Part shown: positions 53,622 to 61,733 of the stretch, one piece after another | Layout of the letters: each line of letters starts with the position of its first letter | Position numbering within the stretch: the stretch's first letter is position 1 | Source of the DNA: Azoarcus sp031556475 | GTDB lineage: Bacteria; Pseudomonadota; Gammaproteobacteria; Burkholderiales; Rhodocyclaceae | NCBI GenBank assembly: GCA_031556475.1 | Contig: JAVBSY010000004.1 | Span: 1 to 64,000, forward strand | Length of the DNA stretch: 64,000 nucleotides | Direction: 5' to 3' | Position numbers and translations under genes: made by a program | Notes under the pieces: model-generated | The model's database searches: none | What the model was told of the DNA's origin: nothing | The model's input: the letters and a program-made list of their open reading frames with translations, nothing else

Positions 53622-54341
53622 ATGCGACAAATTGTGCTCGATACCGAAACGACCGGCCTGGATTGGCGCAGCGGCCACCGCGTGATCGAGATCGGTTGCG
53701 TCGAACTACTCAACCGCACGCTGACGGGGCGCCACTTCCACGTCTACATCAATCCGGAGCGGCGGATCGACGCCGAGGCGGTGGAAGTGCACGGCATCAC
53801 CGAGGATTTTCTCGCCGACAAGCCAAAATTTGCGGGCATTGCGGTGGATTTCGAGGATTTCGTCCGCGACGCTGAACTCATCATCCACAACGCCGCCTTC
53901 GACGTCGGTTTTCTCAATCACGAACTGGGCCGGCTGGAACGTCCCGTGATCGCCGCGCTATGCGCCGACGTGATCGATACCCTGCGCATGGCGAAGGAGC
54001 AAAACCCGGGCAAGAAAGCGTCGCTCGACGCCTTGTGCGAGCGTTACGGCATCGACAATGGCCATCGCACGCGCCACGGCGCCTTGCTCGACGCGGAGTT
54101 GTTGGCCGAAGTCTACCTTGCCATGACGCGCGGCCAGGAAAGCCTGATGATGGCGCTGGAAGAGCCAGCGCCGAGCGCGGTGGCGGAAGAAATCAGCAGG
54201 CCGGTCGAGCGCTTGTCACTGCGCGTGCTGCGCGCGAGCGACGACGAAGTGGCGGAGCACGATCGAGCGCTGAAAGAGATTGCCAAGGCGAGCAAGGGGC
54301 GGTGTCTGTGGCTGCCGCCCGAATCCGCGGCGACATCCTGA
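53622..54341 (+). CDS. dnaQ: DNA polymerase III epsilon subunit (proofreading exonuclease)
   Basis: A 239-residue DEDDh exonuclease: Exo I LDTETTGLDW, Exo II IHNAAFDVGFLNHEL and Exo III HGALLDAELLAEVYL. The C-terminal tail after about residue 180 should bind the polymerase alpha subunit. Full length and close to rnhA, so this is the replicative proofreader rather than the fusion nuclease at 30,681. Confidence 0.95.
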   Translation: MRQIVLDTETTGLDWRSGHRVIEIGCVELLNRTLTGRHFHVYINPERRIDAEAVEVHGITEDFLADKPKFAGIAVDFEDFVRDAELIIHNAAFDVGFLNHELGRLERPVIAALCADVIDTLRMAKEQNPGKKASLDALCERYGIDNGHRTRHGALLDAELLAEVYLAMTRGQESLMMALEEPAPSAVAEEISRPVERLSLRVLRASDDEVAEHDRALKEIAKASKGRCLWLPPESAATS

Positions 54342-54386
54342 AGCAGGGTGTCAGCCGAGCGAGTAATCGATAACCGGGAGAAATGT

Positions 54387-55025
54387 GTGAAAAGAACAAA
54401 CGTGGGCACAGGGCGGATCGACATTTCCCGCGCGCAGCGGCGCAGGCGGTTGGGCATTACGGGCACTGCCGCCGTGGCGCTGCTGGTATTGGGCGGTTGC
54501 AGAACCTTGGAAAAGCCGATTCCGGATCCGGTTCAGGGCTATACATGCTGCAACCTGCACTACGAGGGCAATTGGATCAGCGATTCCAACTACACCTCGC
54601 TGCCGATGGTTCCGGCAGGCACCCTGACGAAAGTCTCGTTCCATGCGCGCTATCGCGCTTTCGCGGACATAAACGGCCAGCCTTTCCGCCTTGGCCTGGA
54701 TTACGGGCGAGAACAGGAAAACATGGCGCAGTGGGTGGCGAAGATCATCGTGCCGAACGACCCCCGCGTGCGATTGGCCACGTATCCGCAACCGATACAG
54801 GATGCGATCAAGGCGGGCCGCATCATGAAAGGGATGAACAAGGAACAGGTGGTGATGGCCCTCGGTTACCCGCTCACCAGCGAAAACAAGTCGCTCGACG
54901 AGCCGACCTGGCGTTATTGGGCGAACAGTTTCGACGAATACCAGGTTTCATGGGATGAGCAGGGGTTGGTAATGGCTATTTACGGTCTGCCGGAGATCCT
55001 CGAGATGGTCGTCTTCAAGCCATAG
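54387..55025 (+). CDS. Lipoprotein with BamE/SmpA-like motif, paralogue 2
   Basis: A 212-residue lipoprotein with a GTG start and GGGAG six bases upstream. After a basic N-terminus (RAQRRRRLGIT), the leader ends in VLGGC. It shares long near-identical blocks with the lipoprotein at 51,368, for example QGYTCCNLHYEG, WISDSNY and SLDEPTWRYW versus SLDEPVWRYW, including the GMNKEQVVMALGYP repeat. The two copies face opposite directions about 2.4 kb apart. This copy is probably monocistronic. Confidence 0.75.
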   Translation: MKRTNVGTGRIDISRAQRRRRLGITGTAAVALLVLGGCRTLEKPIPDPVQGYTCCNLHYEGNWISDSNYTSLPMVPAGTLTKVSFHARYRAFADINGQPFRLGLDYGREQENMAQWVAKIIVPNDPRVRLATYPQPIQDAIKAGRIMKGMNKEQVVMALGYPLTSENKSLDEPTWRYWANSFDEYQVSWDEQGLVMAIYGLPEILEMVVFKP

Positions 55026-55070
55026 GTATATCCCGAAACCGGTTTCCTGCCGGAGGGTTTGTACCGCGGG

Positions 55071-55109
55071 CCGCCTTTCTGCTTTCCATAGTGATGGCTC
55101 GAAAGGCGG
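55071..55109. terminator. 9-bp inverted repeat after the lipoprotein gene
   Basis: CCGCCTTTC (55071-55079) and GAAAGGCGG (55101-55109) are perfect inverted copies with a 21-base loop. It lies 45 bp downstream of the lipoprotein stop. No U-tract follows, so it may be an mRNA-stabilising 3' structure rather than an intrinsic terminator. Confidence 0.4.
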
Positions 55110-55192
55110 GGCTACCCACAAAGGCAGCATGAGGATGGTCTGTTGGACGGCGGAAAACCGGGAGCCTCGGTTTGGAGCAAGGCTTGAAAAAG

Positions 55193-55224
55193 AAACAAAA
55201 AAACCAACCGCATCGGGTTGGTTT
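55193..55224 (-). terminator. Rho-independent terminator of tRNA-Met
   Basis: On the minus strand AAACCAACC and GGTTGGTTT form a 9-bp stem with a 6-base loop, followed by a run of Ts. It begins about 10 bases after the 3' end of the tRNA. Confidence 0.9.
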
Positions 55225-55234
55225 GGGAGGGTGG

Positions 55235-55308
55235 TGGTGATGGGCAGAATCGAACTGCCGACCTATGGGTTATGAATCCATCGCTCTAACCGTCTGAGCT
55301 ACATCACC
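55235..55308 (-). tRNA. tRNA-Met (anticodon CAT)
   Basis: On the minus strand GGTGATG pairs with CATCACC as the acceptor stem. The D arm (GCTCAGACGGTTAGAGC), the anticodon arm with CAT at 55272-55274, and the T arm GGCAGTTCGATTCTGCC follow. The body is 74 bases and CCA is not encoded. The 5' G-C acceptor pair and the standard D-arm suggest elongator methionine or a CAU-anticodon isoleucine tRNA; I favour elongator Met. No integrated element abuts it. Confidence 0.93.
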
Positions 55309-55448
55309 AGCCAAGCGAAGGAATATAGCGGCCGAGCTTGGGAGCGTCAATATCCGGGGGATTCCGCCGTGCTGGTGGGTGCCGCGCGAAAGCGAAAGAA
55401 GGCTTGATTTATAAGGGTTTTGGATTGACAGAGGGTGCAGGATCGGTG

Positions 55449-55835
55449 ATGATCCCACACCATCCTTTTTTGTCTGGTCTGCTCTTGCGCATCCTGAAAT
55501 TTTTTGCTGCATTGCTCTGTCTGGTGGCCATATTGGGCCAACCTGTGTTCGCATCGTCCACGCAGAGGCCGATTCCGCCGGCAGCGAAATGGGTGGAGGC
55601 AGAGTTCATCGGCGTGGACCGCGTGAAGGTGGATGACTACATTTATACGCTTTCCGCAGGGACGCAGATCCGCGACCAGAACAATCTCATCGTGCCGTTT
55701 TCCCATGTGCGCGGAAAATTCGACGTACGCGTGCTGTTCGATATCAATGGCCAGATGCACCGGATCTGGTTGATGACCCCGGAAGAGATCGCGGAAGCCA
55801 AGGCCAAGGCCAAGAAGTGGTGGCATCTTTTCTGA
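55449..55835 (+). CDS. Secreted protein of unknown function preceding miaB
   Basis: A 128-residue protein starting at ATG 55449 with AGGA upstream. The hydrophobic leader ends near QPVFA, residue 36. The mature part (AEFIGVDRVKVDDYIYTLSAGTQIRDQNN) looks like a small beta-barrel domain. A helical MTPEEIAEAKAKAKKWW tail follows. Its stop codon overlaps the miaB start by one base, so the two are coupled. I do not know a function; the context suggests only co-expression with miaB. Confidence 0.7.
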   Translation: MIPHHPFLSGLLLRILKFFAALLCLVAILGQPVFASSTQRPIPPAAKWVEAEFIGVDRVKVDDYIYTLSAGTQIRDQNNLIVPFSHVRGKFDVRVLFDINGQMHRIWLMTPEEIAEAKAKAKKWWHLF

Positions 55836-57184
55836 TGAAGAAGCTTTACATCCGTACTTTCGGGTGCCAGATGAACGAGTACGACTCCGACAAGATGGCG
55901 GACGTACTCGGTGCGGTGGAAAACCTGGCCAAGACCGACGATCCGGCCGAAGCCGACGTCATTCTGTTCAACACTTGTTCGGTGCGCGAGAAGGCGCAGG
56001 AGCGGGTGTTTCACGACCTGGGCCGGGTGCGGCATCTGAAGAAGCACAAGCCTGATCTGATCATCGGCGTCGGTGGCTGCGTGGCGAGCCAGGAAGGGGC
56101 GTCCATCGTCGCCCGTGCGCCTTACGTTGATGTGGTGTTCGGCCCGCAGACCTTGCACCGCCTGCCGGATCTGATCGAAGCGCGCAGGCGCAGCGGACGC
56201 TCGCAGGTCGATGTGTCCTTTCCCGAGATCGAGAAATTCGATGCACTGCCGCCGGCGCGCGTCGAGGGTGGCAGCGCCTTCGTGTCGGTCATGGAGGGCT
56301 GCTCCAAATACTGCACGTTCTGCATCGTGCCCTACACCCGTGGCGAGGAAGTGTCCCGCCCGCTGGACGATGTGCTGACCGAGATAGCGGGTCTGGCCGA
56401 GCAGGGGGTGAAAGAGGTCACGCTGCTGGGGCAGAACGTCAACGCCTGGCGCGGCAGCTTGAGCCGGGACGGCGGCGAGCGCGGCGATTTCGCTTTCCTG
56501 CTCGAATGCGTGGCGGACATTCCCGGCATCGAGCGCCTGCGCTACACCACTTCGCATCCGCGCGAGATGAGCCAGAGCGTGTTCGATGCCTACGAGAAGC
56601 TGCCCAAGCTGGTATCGCACCTGCACCTGCCGGTGCAGTCCGGTTCCGACCGCGTTTTGGCGGCGATGAAGCGCGGCTATACCGTGCTCGAGTACAAATC
56701 GGTGGTGCGCAAGCTGCGTGCGGCGCGGCCAGATTTGTCCTTGTCGTCCGATTTCATCGTCGGCTTTCCCGGTGAGACGGAAGAGGATTTCGAACGCACG
56801 ATGCGTTTGATCGACGAGCTTGGGTTCGATACCTCGTTCAGCTTCATCTATAGCGCTCGGCCCGGCACGCCCGCTGCCGAGCTGGACGACCCCGTGCCGC
56901 AGGACACCAAGCTGCGCTGGCTAGCGCGCCTGCAAAAGCGCGTTGAGGAGCAGGCGCAGGCGATCAGCGAATCGATGGTCGGCACGGTCCAGCGAATCCT
57001 CGTCGAAGGCCCGGCGAAAAAGAATCCGGACGAACTCGCGGGGCGGACCGACAACAACCGCGTGGTCAATTTCTCCACCTCGTCGCCCAACCGCGCACGG
57101 CTCGTCGGCCAGTTCGTCGATGTGCGCATCAGCGCCGCGCTGCCTCACAGTTTGCGCGGCGAGATCGTCGTGCGGGAATCCTGA
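55835..57184 (+). CDS. miaB: tRNA-2-methylthio-N6-dimethylallyladenosine synthase
   Basis: A 449-residue radical-SAM methylthiotransferase. The N-terminal UPF0004 domain has three conserved cysteines (GCQMNEYDS, NTCSVREKA, GGCVASQEG) for the auxiliary cluster. The radical-SAM motif is C156-x3-C160-x2-C163 in CSKYCTFC. A C-terminal TRAM domain follows. It modifies adenosine 37 of tRNAs reading UNN codons. The start is ATG 55835, coupled to the upstream gene; phoH follows with a one-base overlap. Confidence 0.97.
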   Translation: MKKLYIRTFGCQMNEYDSDKMADVLGAVENLAKTDDPAEADVILFNTCSVREKAQERVFHDLGRVRHLKKHKPDLIIGVGGCVASQEGASIVARAPYVDVVFGPQTLHRLPDLIEARRRSGRSQVDVSFPEIEKFDALPPARVEGGSAFVSVMEGCSKYCTFCIVPYTRGEEVSRPLDDVLTEIAGLAEQGVKEVTLLGQNVNAWRGSLSRDGGERGDFAFLLECVADIPGIERLRYTTSHPREMSQSVFDAYEKLPKLVSHLHLPVQSGSDRVLAAMKRGYTVLEYKSVVRKLRAARPDLSLSSDFIVGFPGETEEDFERTMRLIDELGFDTSFSFIYSARPGTPAAELDDPVPQDTKLRWLARLQKRVEEQAQAISESMVGTVQRILVEGPAKKNPDELAGRTDNNRVVNFSTSSPNRARLVGQFVDVRISAALPHSLRGEIVVRES

Positions 57185-58230
57185 TGGGGCGCAGTCTGGA
57201 GTTGTCGCTGTCGCCGGCGGACAATGTCCGGCTGGCCAATCTGTGCGGTACCTTGGACGAGAACCTGCGCCAGATCGAACGCGCTTTCGATGTGACCATC
57301 GCACGCCGTGGCGAGCACTTCAGCGTCGGCGGCAACGCCGCGCAATCGCAGCTTGCGGTGCAGGCACTCAGACAGTTCTATGCGCGTGCCGAGACACACC
57401 TGTCGCTGGAAGATGTCCAGCTCGGCCTGGTCGAAATCGCCAACCGCAGCGAAGCAGTGGCGCCGCTTGCGCCCACGCTGCTCACCCGCCGGGGCGATCT
57501 GCATGGCCGTACGCCGCGTCAGGTGGACTATCTGCGCAACATTCAGGAACACGACATCACCTTCGGTATCGGTCCCGCCGGTACCGGCAAGACCTATCTC
57601 GCGGTGGCGAGCGCGGTCGACGCGCTCGAGCGCGATCTGGTGGAGCGCATCATCCTCACCCGGCCGGCGGTGGAGGCGGGCGAGCGGCTCGGTTTCCTGC
57701 CCGGCGACCTGGCGCAGAAGGTCGACCCTTACCTGCGGCCGTTGTACGACGCGCTCTACGATCTGATGGGCTTCGATCGCGTGGGCAAGCTGTTCGAGCG
57801 CGGAAGCATCGAAGTCGCGCCGCTCGCATTCATGCGCGGGCGCACGCTGAACAACGCCTTCATTATTCTCGACGAGGCGCAGAACACCACGCCGGAGCAG
57901 ATGAAGATGTTCCTCACCCGCATCGGTTTCGGCGCCAAGGCGGTGGTCACGGGCGATCTCACGCAGGTCGATCTGCCGCGTGACAAACGCAGCGGGCTGC
58001 TGGTGGCGCGCCGGATACTTGCCAAGGTGCGCGGGCTGGCATTTACCGAATTCCAGAAGGAAGACGTGGTGCGCCACCCGTTGGTGGCGCGCATCGTCGA
58101 GGCATACGACGAGGATGCCGCCCGCGAAAGCGCGCGGACCGCAGCCGAAGCCGCGCGGAGTGGCCGCGATGCCATGACGGACGACCGTGCCGCAGTGGAG
58201 AGTGAACGCGATGTCGAAACCGGCGGCTGA
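57184..58230 (+). CDS. ybeZ: PhoH-family ATPase (YbeZ)
   Basis: A 348-residue protein with an N-terminal KH-like region and a PhoH ATPase domain. Walker A GPAGTGKT is at residues 130-137 and the Walker B region is FIILDEAQNTTPEQM. It is associated with RNA metabolism and interacts with YbeY in other bacteria. The miaB-ybeZ-ybeY-corC order is the conserved one, except that corC is displaced here by the genes at 58,982-63,104. Confidence 0.95.
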   Translation: MGRSLELSLSPADNVRLANLCGTLDENLRQIERAFDVTIARRGEHFSVGGNAAQSQLAVQALRQFYARAETHLSLEDVQLGLVEIANRSEAVAPLAPTLLTRRGDLHGRTPRQVDYLRNIQEHDITFGIGPAGTGKTYLAVASAVDALERDLVERIILTRPAVEAGERLGFLPGDLAQKVDPYLRPLYDALYDLMGFDRVGKLFERGSIEVAPLAFMRGRTLNNAFIILDEAQNTTPEQMKMFLTRIGFGAKAVVTGDLTQVDLPRDKRSGLLVARRILAKVRGLAFTEFQKEDVVRHPLVARIVEAYDEDAARESARTAAEAARSGRDAMTDDRAAVESERDVETGG

Positions 58231-58939
58231 CCCGAAGCGCCCGAAGATTTTTGCCGTTGCCGCCGACGGCACGCGCACACCGATCGATGCCGCGCGGATC
58301 GAGATCGGCACCGGCCGCCGCCGACTGTCGCTTGCCTTTGCCCCGGGCGTGGCCGTCATCGAAGCCGTGACCACGGGCAAGGCCGCGGTTCCGGCCTTGA
58401 GCGTGCAGGCCGACGCCCATAGCCGTCTCGTCGTGCGCATGACTGCGCGCCGCGCCGCTTTGCCCTCTGCGTTGCCACCATCGCTCGCGCTGACCGTGCA
58501 GAAAGCGGTGGAAGGCGAGGATCGCGAAAATGCGCCGAAAAAACGCCAGATCCGCCGTTGGGCGCAGGCTGCGCTGCGCCGTGATGCTGACGTGACGGTG
58601 CGACTTGTGGGTGAGGACGAAGGGAGCGAACTCAACCACGGCTTTCGCGGCAAGGACGGCCCGACCAACGTACTCACTTTCGTCTATGACGGCGCTGGTG
58701 ATAGCGGTGGCACGCACGCGCCGCTGCAGGGCGATCTGGTGTTGTGCGTGCCGGTCGTCATGCGTGAAGCGGCGGCGCAGCGCAAAACGGCCGAGGCGCA
58801 TTTCGCCCATCTGATCGTACACGGCATGCTCCACCTGCAAGGCTATGGCCACGACGACGATGCCGAGGCCACGGTGATGGAAGGGCTGGAAAGAGAAATC
58901 CTGCACCGGCTGGGTTATGCCGACCCTTACGCGTCGTAA
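58211..58939 (+). CDS. ybeY: Endoribonuclease YbeY with N-terminal extension
   Basis: A 242-residue protein; usual YbeY is about 150-160 residues. The catalytic domain (from about residue 95) has the zinc motif H204-x3-H208-x5-H214 in HGMLHLQGYGH and the NHGFRGKDGPTNVLTF strand. The start at 58211 has GGAG upstream. The extra first 90 residues are beta-rich (TRTPIDAARIEIGTG, LSLAFAPGVAV) and look like a separate small domain. The gene overlaps ybeZ by 20 bp. The enzyme matures 16S rRNA 3' ends and helps ribosome quality control. Confidence 0.93.
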   Translation: MSKPAADPKRPKIFAVAADGTRTPIDAARIEIGTGRRRLSLAFAPGVAVIEAVTTGKAAVPALSVQADAHSRLVVRMTARRAALPSALPPSLALTVQKAVEGEDRENAPKKRQIRRWAQAALRRDADVTVRLVGEDEGSELNHGFRGKDGPTNVLTFVYDGAGDSGGTHAPLQGDLVLCVPVVMREAAAQRKTAEAHFAHLIVHGMLHLQGYGHDDDAEATVMEGLEREILHRLGYADPYAS

Positions 58940-58951
58940 GACGGCTACGCT

Positions 58952-58975
58952 ACCACTTTCGCACGTGGTGGTTTT
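58952..58975 (+). terminator. Weak terminator between convergent genes
   Basis: ACCAC and GTGGT form a short stem with an 8-base loop followed by GGTTTT. It lies between ybeY and the convergent DUF2269 gene, where a terminator is expected. The stem is short and confidence is low. Confidence 0.35.
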
Positions 58976-58981
58976 GGCGCG

Positions 58982-59446
58982 CTAAACCGGCTTGAGCACC
59001 ATCAGGAAGTAAACCACCACCATCGCGATAAAGGCTGGATAGCCCAGTGCTTCCCAACGCCGGGCGTAGCGCCAATACAGATCGGGCAGGCCGGTCTTCG
59101 CTTCATGCGCGGTCAGGGCCAATCTGCCCATCCTGATCTGATACCACACCACCGGCAGCCAGCAGATACCCGCCAGCGCGTACAGGCCGAGCGATGCGAC
59201 GAGCCATGTCGAAGACAACGGATAGCCGGCAAGGTGGGCCAGGTAGAAGCCGGAGAGTGGTTGAACGATGACGGCCGGTGTGGTGAACCACCAATCCGCC
59301 CGTACGACCAGGCGCGACACGGTGGCAATGGTTTCGACGGAGCGCGAGCGGTTGGTGAAGAACAGGTAGAACGCCGTGCCGAAGCCGGTACCGACCATGA
59401 GAACGGACGAGAGGATGTGGAGCGTTTTGACGAGCAGGTAGTCCAT
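58982..59446 (-). CDS. DUF2269 family membrane protein
   Basis: A 154-residue protein with four hydrophobic segments and the N-terminal pattern KTLHILSSVLMVGTGFGTAFY that defines DUF2269. GGAG precedes the ATG at 59446; the longer open frame to 59659 is antisense to the upstream gene. It starts just after the SDR/DoxX gene and ends the four-gene operon. Function unknown. Histidine-containing membrane helices are compatible with quinone or haem binding. Confidence 0.8.
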   Translation of the reverse strand: MDYLLVKTLHILSSVLMVGTGFGTAFYLFFTNRSRSVETIATVSRLVVRADWWFTTPAVIVQPLSGFYLAHLAGYPLSSTWLVASLGLYALAGICWLPVVWYQIRMGRLALTAHEAKTGLPDLYWRYARRWEALGYPAFIAMVVVYFLMVLKPV

Positions 59447-59447
59447 G

Positions 59448-60698
59448 TCATTTCTCCTCGGCGAACAGGATGGTGAGGACGGCGAGAAGTGGAAGGTTCT
59501 TGAGCACCGGTCCGAACGGGTGAAGCAGAAAATCGGGTATCCGCAGCGCGATGATCGCGGTGTAGCCGAGTACCAGGGCGGCTTGCGCCAGCCACAAGCG
59601 TTTCGACGGATAGCACAGCGTGGCGATGCCCATGACGAAGTCGAGCAGGGCGGCGCCATAAAGCGCGGCGAGGGCTGGGAAGCCCGTCAAGCCCGTGCGC
59701 GCCAGCAGTTCGAGGCTGGAAGCAATCGGGTAGGCAAACAGGCTGACGTAAGCCGTGGTAAACCACACGATGGCCAGTGCGATGCGTAGCAGCCACGTTC
59801 GCCAGGCCGCCAGCGCCCGATGGCGCAGAAGCTCCGCACGGCCGGGGGTGATGAAGCTTTCCACACCGCCGGGTGGGCGCCCCAGCAGGCGAGTGATGCC
59901 GTCCGCATCGGCGGAGTTGCCCGCGCGCAGCATGCACCAGGTGTCGGCGGTGAGCGGCGCACCGGGAATCAGCCCGGTAATGCGCGCGGCGCAAGCCATC
60001 AGCGGGCGGGGAATGGAAACGATGGGTCCGCCACCGAACCCCATTGCGCGCCGGTAGGTTTCGATCATCTCCCGGTAAGTGACGCTGGTTTCGCCAACGA
60101 CATCGACGCATTGCCCCGGCGCCGTCGCGGGATCGAGTGCGATACGGACGGCTTCCACCAGGTCGTCGATGTGCACAGGCCGGAACATCGCCCCGTCGAG
60201 GCGTGGAAGCGGGATGACCGGCAGGCTGGCAAGCGCGCGGAACATGGCGGCGGACGTTCCGTCGTCACCGTAAACCAACGCGGGGCGCAGAATCTGCCAT
60301 CCTACCGGCAGCTTCATAAGCGCTTGGTCGGCCGCCAGCTTGGTTCTGAAGTAAGCCGTTGTGCCGGTTTTGGCTCCCAGCGCGGAAATCTGCACGACCC
60401 GCTTGACCTTGGCCTGGGCGCATGCGGCAAACAGGGCGGCCGGGGCGCGGTAGTGGATGTCGTCGAAGCGATTTCCCCTGGTTTCGACGATGATGCCGAC
60501 CGCGTTGACGACCGCATCGATGCCGGCGAGGCGTGGAAGCCATGCCGCAACGGAAAAATCCGCGCTGAAATCCATGCCCAGGTCGTTCGCCGCCAGTGGA
60601 TGGCGAACGCCGTGCACAATGTCGTGGCCTTCACTGGCAAGGCGCTGGCAGATTGCCTTGCCGATGAAACCCGACGCGCCGCAAACGAGGATTTTCAT
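59448..60698 (-). CDS. NAD(P)-binding SDR fused to a DoxX-like membrane domain
   Basis: A 416-residue protein. Residues 1-280 form an extended/atypical SDR: CGASGFIGKAICQRL, NAVGII, AYFRTKLAADQAL and PALVYGDDG. The last 130 residues contain four hydrophobic segments (ALAIVWFTTAYVSLF onward) like DoxX. Such fusions are found with DUF2269 in proteobacteria and may pair a nucleotide-dependent reductase with a membrane redox protein. ATG 60698 (MKILVCGASG) is the natural start. Confidence 0.85.
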   Translation of the reverse strand: MKILVCGASGFIGKAICQRLASEGHDIVHGVRHPLAANDLGMDFSADFSVAAWLPRLAGIDAVVNAVGIIVETRGNRFDDIHYRAPAALFAACAQAKVKRVVQISALGAKTGTTAYFRTKLAADQALMKLPVGWQILRPALVYGDDGTSAAMFRALASLPVIPLPRLDGAMFRPVHIDDLVEAVRIALDPATAPGQCVDVVGETSVTYREMIETYRRAMGFGGGPIVSIPRPLMACAARITGLIPGAPLTADTWCMLRAGNSADADGITRLLGRPPGGVESFITPGRAELLRHRALAAWRTWLLRIALAIVWFTTAYVSLFAYPIASSLELLARTGLTGFPALAALYGAALLDFVMGIATLCYPSKRLWLAQAALVLGYTAIIALRIPDFLLHPFGPVLKNLPLLAVLTILFAEEK

Positions 60699-61063
60699 TG
60701 CGGTACACCCTTGGCGTTGATTTGCACGACTGTTTGCGTAGGCGGTTTCGGTATTCCCTTGAAAACCGCGCGGGCCAGGAAACCCACCGAAACGACGATG
60801 CCGACCAGGGTCAGCGTCAGCGCATGCCGGGCGACATCCCCTGCCGCAGCCGTGGGATCGCCGCTGCGGCCGAAGATCAGGACGAACATCAGCGGAACGG
60901 CGACGATGAGGATGTTTGTGATCCGCACCCAGAATTCGGAGCGATCCTGCGTGCCGCACAGGTCCGCCAGCAGGCGCGTGGTCACGCTCTTCAAATACAG
61001 GCTGGCCAGCAGGCCGACGATCAGCGGGATGGAGATTTCGACTGCAAAGTTTCCGATGGACAT
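60695..61063 (-). CDS. Small membrane protein of unknown function
   Basis: A 122-residue protein with GGAG before ATG 61063. Three hydrophobic segments are visible (IPLIVGLLASLYL, ILIVAVPLMFVLIFG, LTLVGIVVSVGFLA), with a conserved-looking CGTQDRSEFWVRITN between the first two. It overlaps its neighbours at both ends. Family not recognised. Confidence 0.65.
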   Translation of the reverse strand: MSIGNFAVEISIPLIVGLLASLYLKSVTTRLLADLCGTQDRSEFWVRITNILIVAVPLMFVLIFGRSGDPTAAAGDVARHALTLTLVGIVVSVGFLARAVFKGIPKPPTQTVVQINAKGVPQ

Positions 61064-61524
61064 GATTGTTCGCTCCTGCCTTGTGTGTTGATGGAACAAG
61101 CCCCGTTTTCGCATTGCCGCGCCGCCCGTTTTTTTACTTGCCTGGCAACCAGAGAGTCGAACAGCCAGCCGAAATGGCGGCCGAGCCAGTGCCGGTTGCG
61201 GGCGAACGCTTTGTACAGGGTGTCGGCCGGCCGGCGTAGAACCCCCCATGCGCTTGGTGCAACGAGCCAGCTCAGACCTGCCGCCTGACAGGCAAGCCTG
61301 ACTGTTTCCATGCCGGAGACCATGCGGCCATCGGCGCATTGGGCGCGAACCTCGGCTTCGAAATCGCGCAGGGTCAGTCCGTAGCGGGAGGGATCGAAAT
61401 CCGCCGCCGTGATATCGACAAAACGCAGCAGATCGGCTTGGTTACGCACTTGCAGGCTGTCGATGTCGAAACGGCAGATCGGACAATTGCTGTCGTAAAA
61501 GAGGGTCAGTGGGTAGATATTCAT
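61021..61524 (-). CDS. DCC1-like thiol-disulfide oxidoreductase
   Basis: A 167-residue protein of the DUF393/DCC family. The start at 61524 gives PLTLFYDSNCPICRFDIDSL, with the conserved DxxCxxC active site. The remainder is helical, ending in a cysteine-containing tail. It is the first gene of a four-gene leftward operon whose upstream region contains two identical palindromic operators. It probably handles thiol/disulfide exchange near the membrane, but direct evidence is lacking. Confidence 0.85.
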   Translation of the reverse strand: MNIYPLTLFYDSNCPICRFDIDSLQVRNQADLLRFVDITAADFDPSRYGLTLRDFEAEVRAQCADGRMVSGMETVRLACQAAGLSWLVAPSAWGVLRRPADTLYKAFARNRHWLGRHFGWLFDSLVARQVKKRAARQCENGACSINTQGRSEQSCPSETLQSKSPSR

Positions 61525-61543
61525 GGTCTTTGTCTTGACGGAA

Positions 61544-61563
61544 ATTTCTGTATTGACAGAAAT
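61544..61563. promoter_or_regulatory. 20-bp palindromic operator, copy 1
   Basis: ATTTCTGTATTGACAGAAAT: 8-bp arms with a 4-base centre. It lies 20 bp before the DCC gene start, where a bound repressor would block transcription. A related half-site (ACGGAAAT, one mismatch) adjoins it at 61538. The regulator is unknown. An identical site in reverse orientation lies at 61706-61725. Confidence 0.65.
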
Positions 61564-61697
61564 ATGTATCTTGAAAAAACGGGCGTTTTGCCCGATTACA
61601 TTACAAACTTCCACCGCTTCCGAATGGCTTCACTCCAGCGCATTGTGGGGTGAGGCGTTCGGCGACAAGCTTGAGTCCCGTAGGCAAGACTCTATAC

Positions 61698-61733
61698 TTT
61701 TCTTAATTTCTGTCAATACAGAAATTAAGAAAA
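61698..61733. promoter_or_regulatory. 36-bp perfect palindrome containing operator copy 2
   Basis: Arms of 16 bases (TTTTCTTAATTTCTGT and its exact complement) flank a CAAT centre. The central 20 bases (61706-61725) are the exact reverse complement of the site at 61544-61563. It lies in the 424-bp divergent region between the DCC gene (61524) and the zinc-ribbon gene (61949). No T-tract follows either side, so an operator is more likely than a terminator. The rest of the region (61564-61697 and 61734-61948) has no gene I can support. Confidence 0.7.

Noticed and set aside
55235..55308. tRNA-Met as an integration site for the island
   Set aside because: No integrase, direct repeat of the tRNA end, or foreign genes lie next to it; both flanks are ordinary chromosomal genes.
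61706..61725. CTGT...ACAG resembled a LexA box
   Set aside because: The spacing is CTGT-N4-ACAG, shorter than the CTG-N10-CAG LexA consensus, and the operon has no SOS-type gene.
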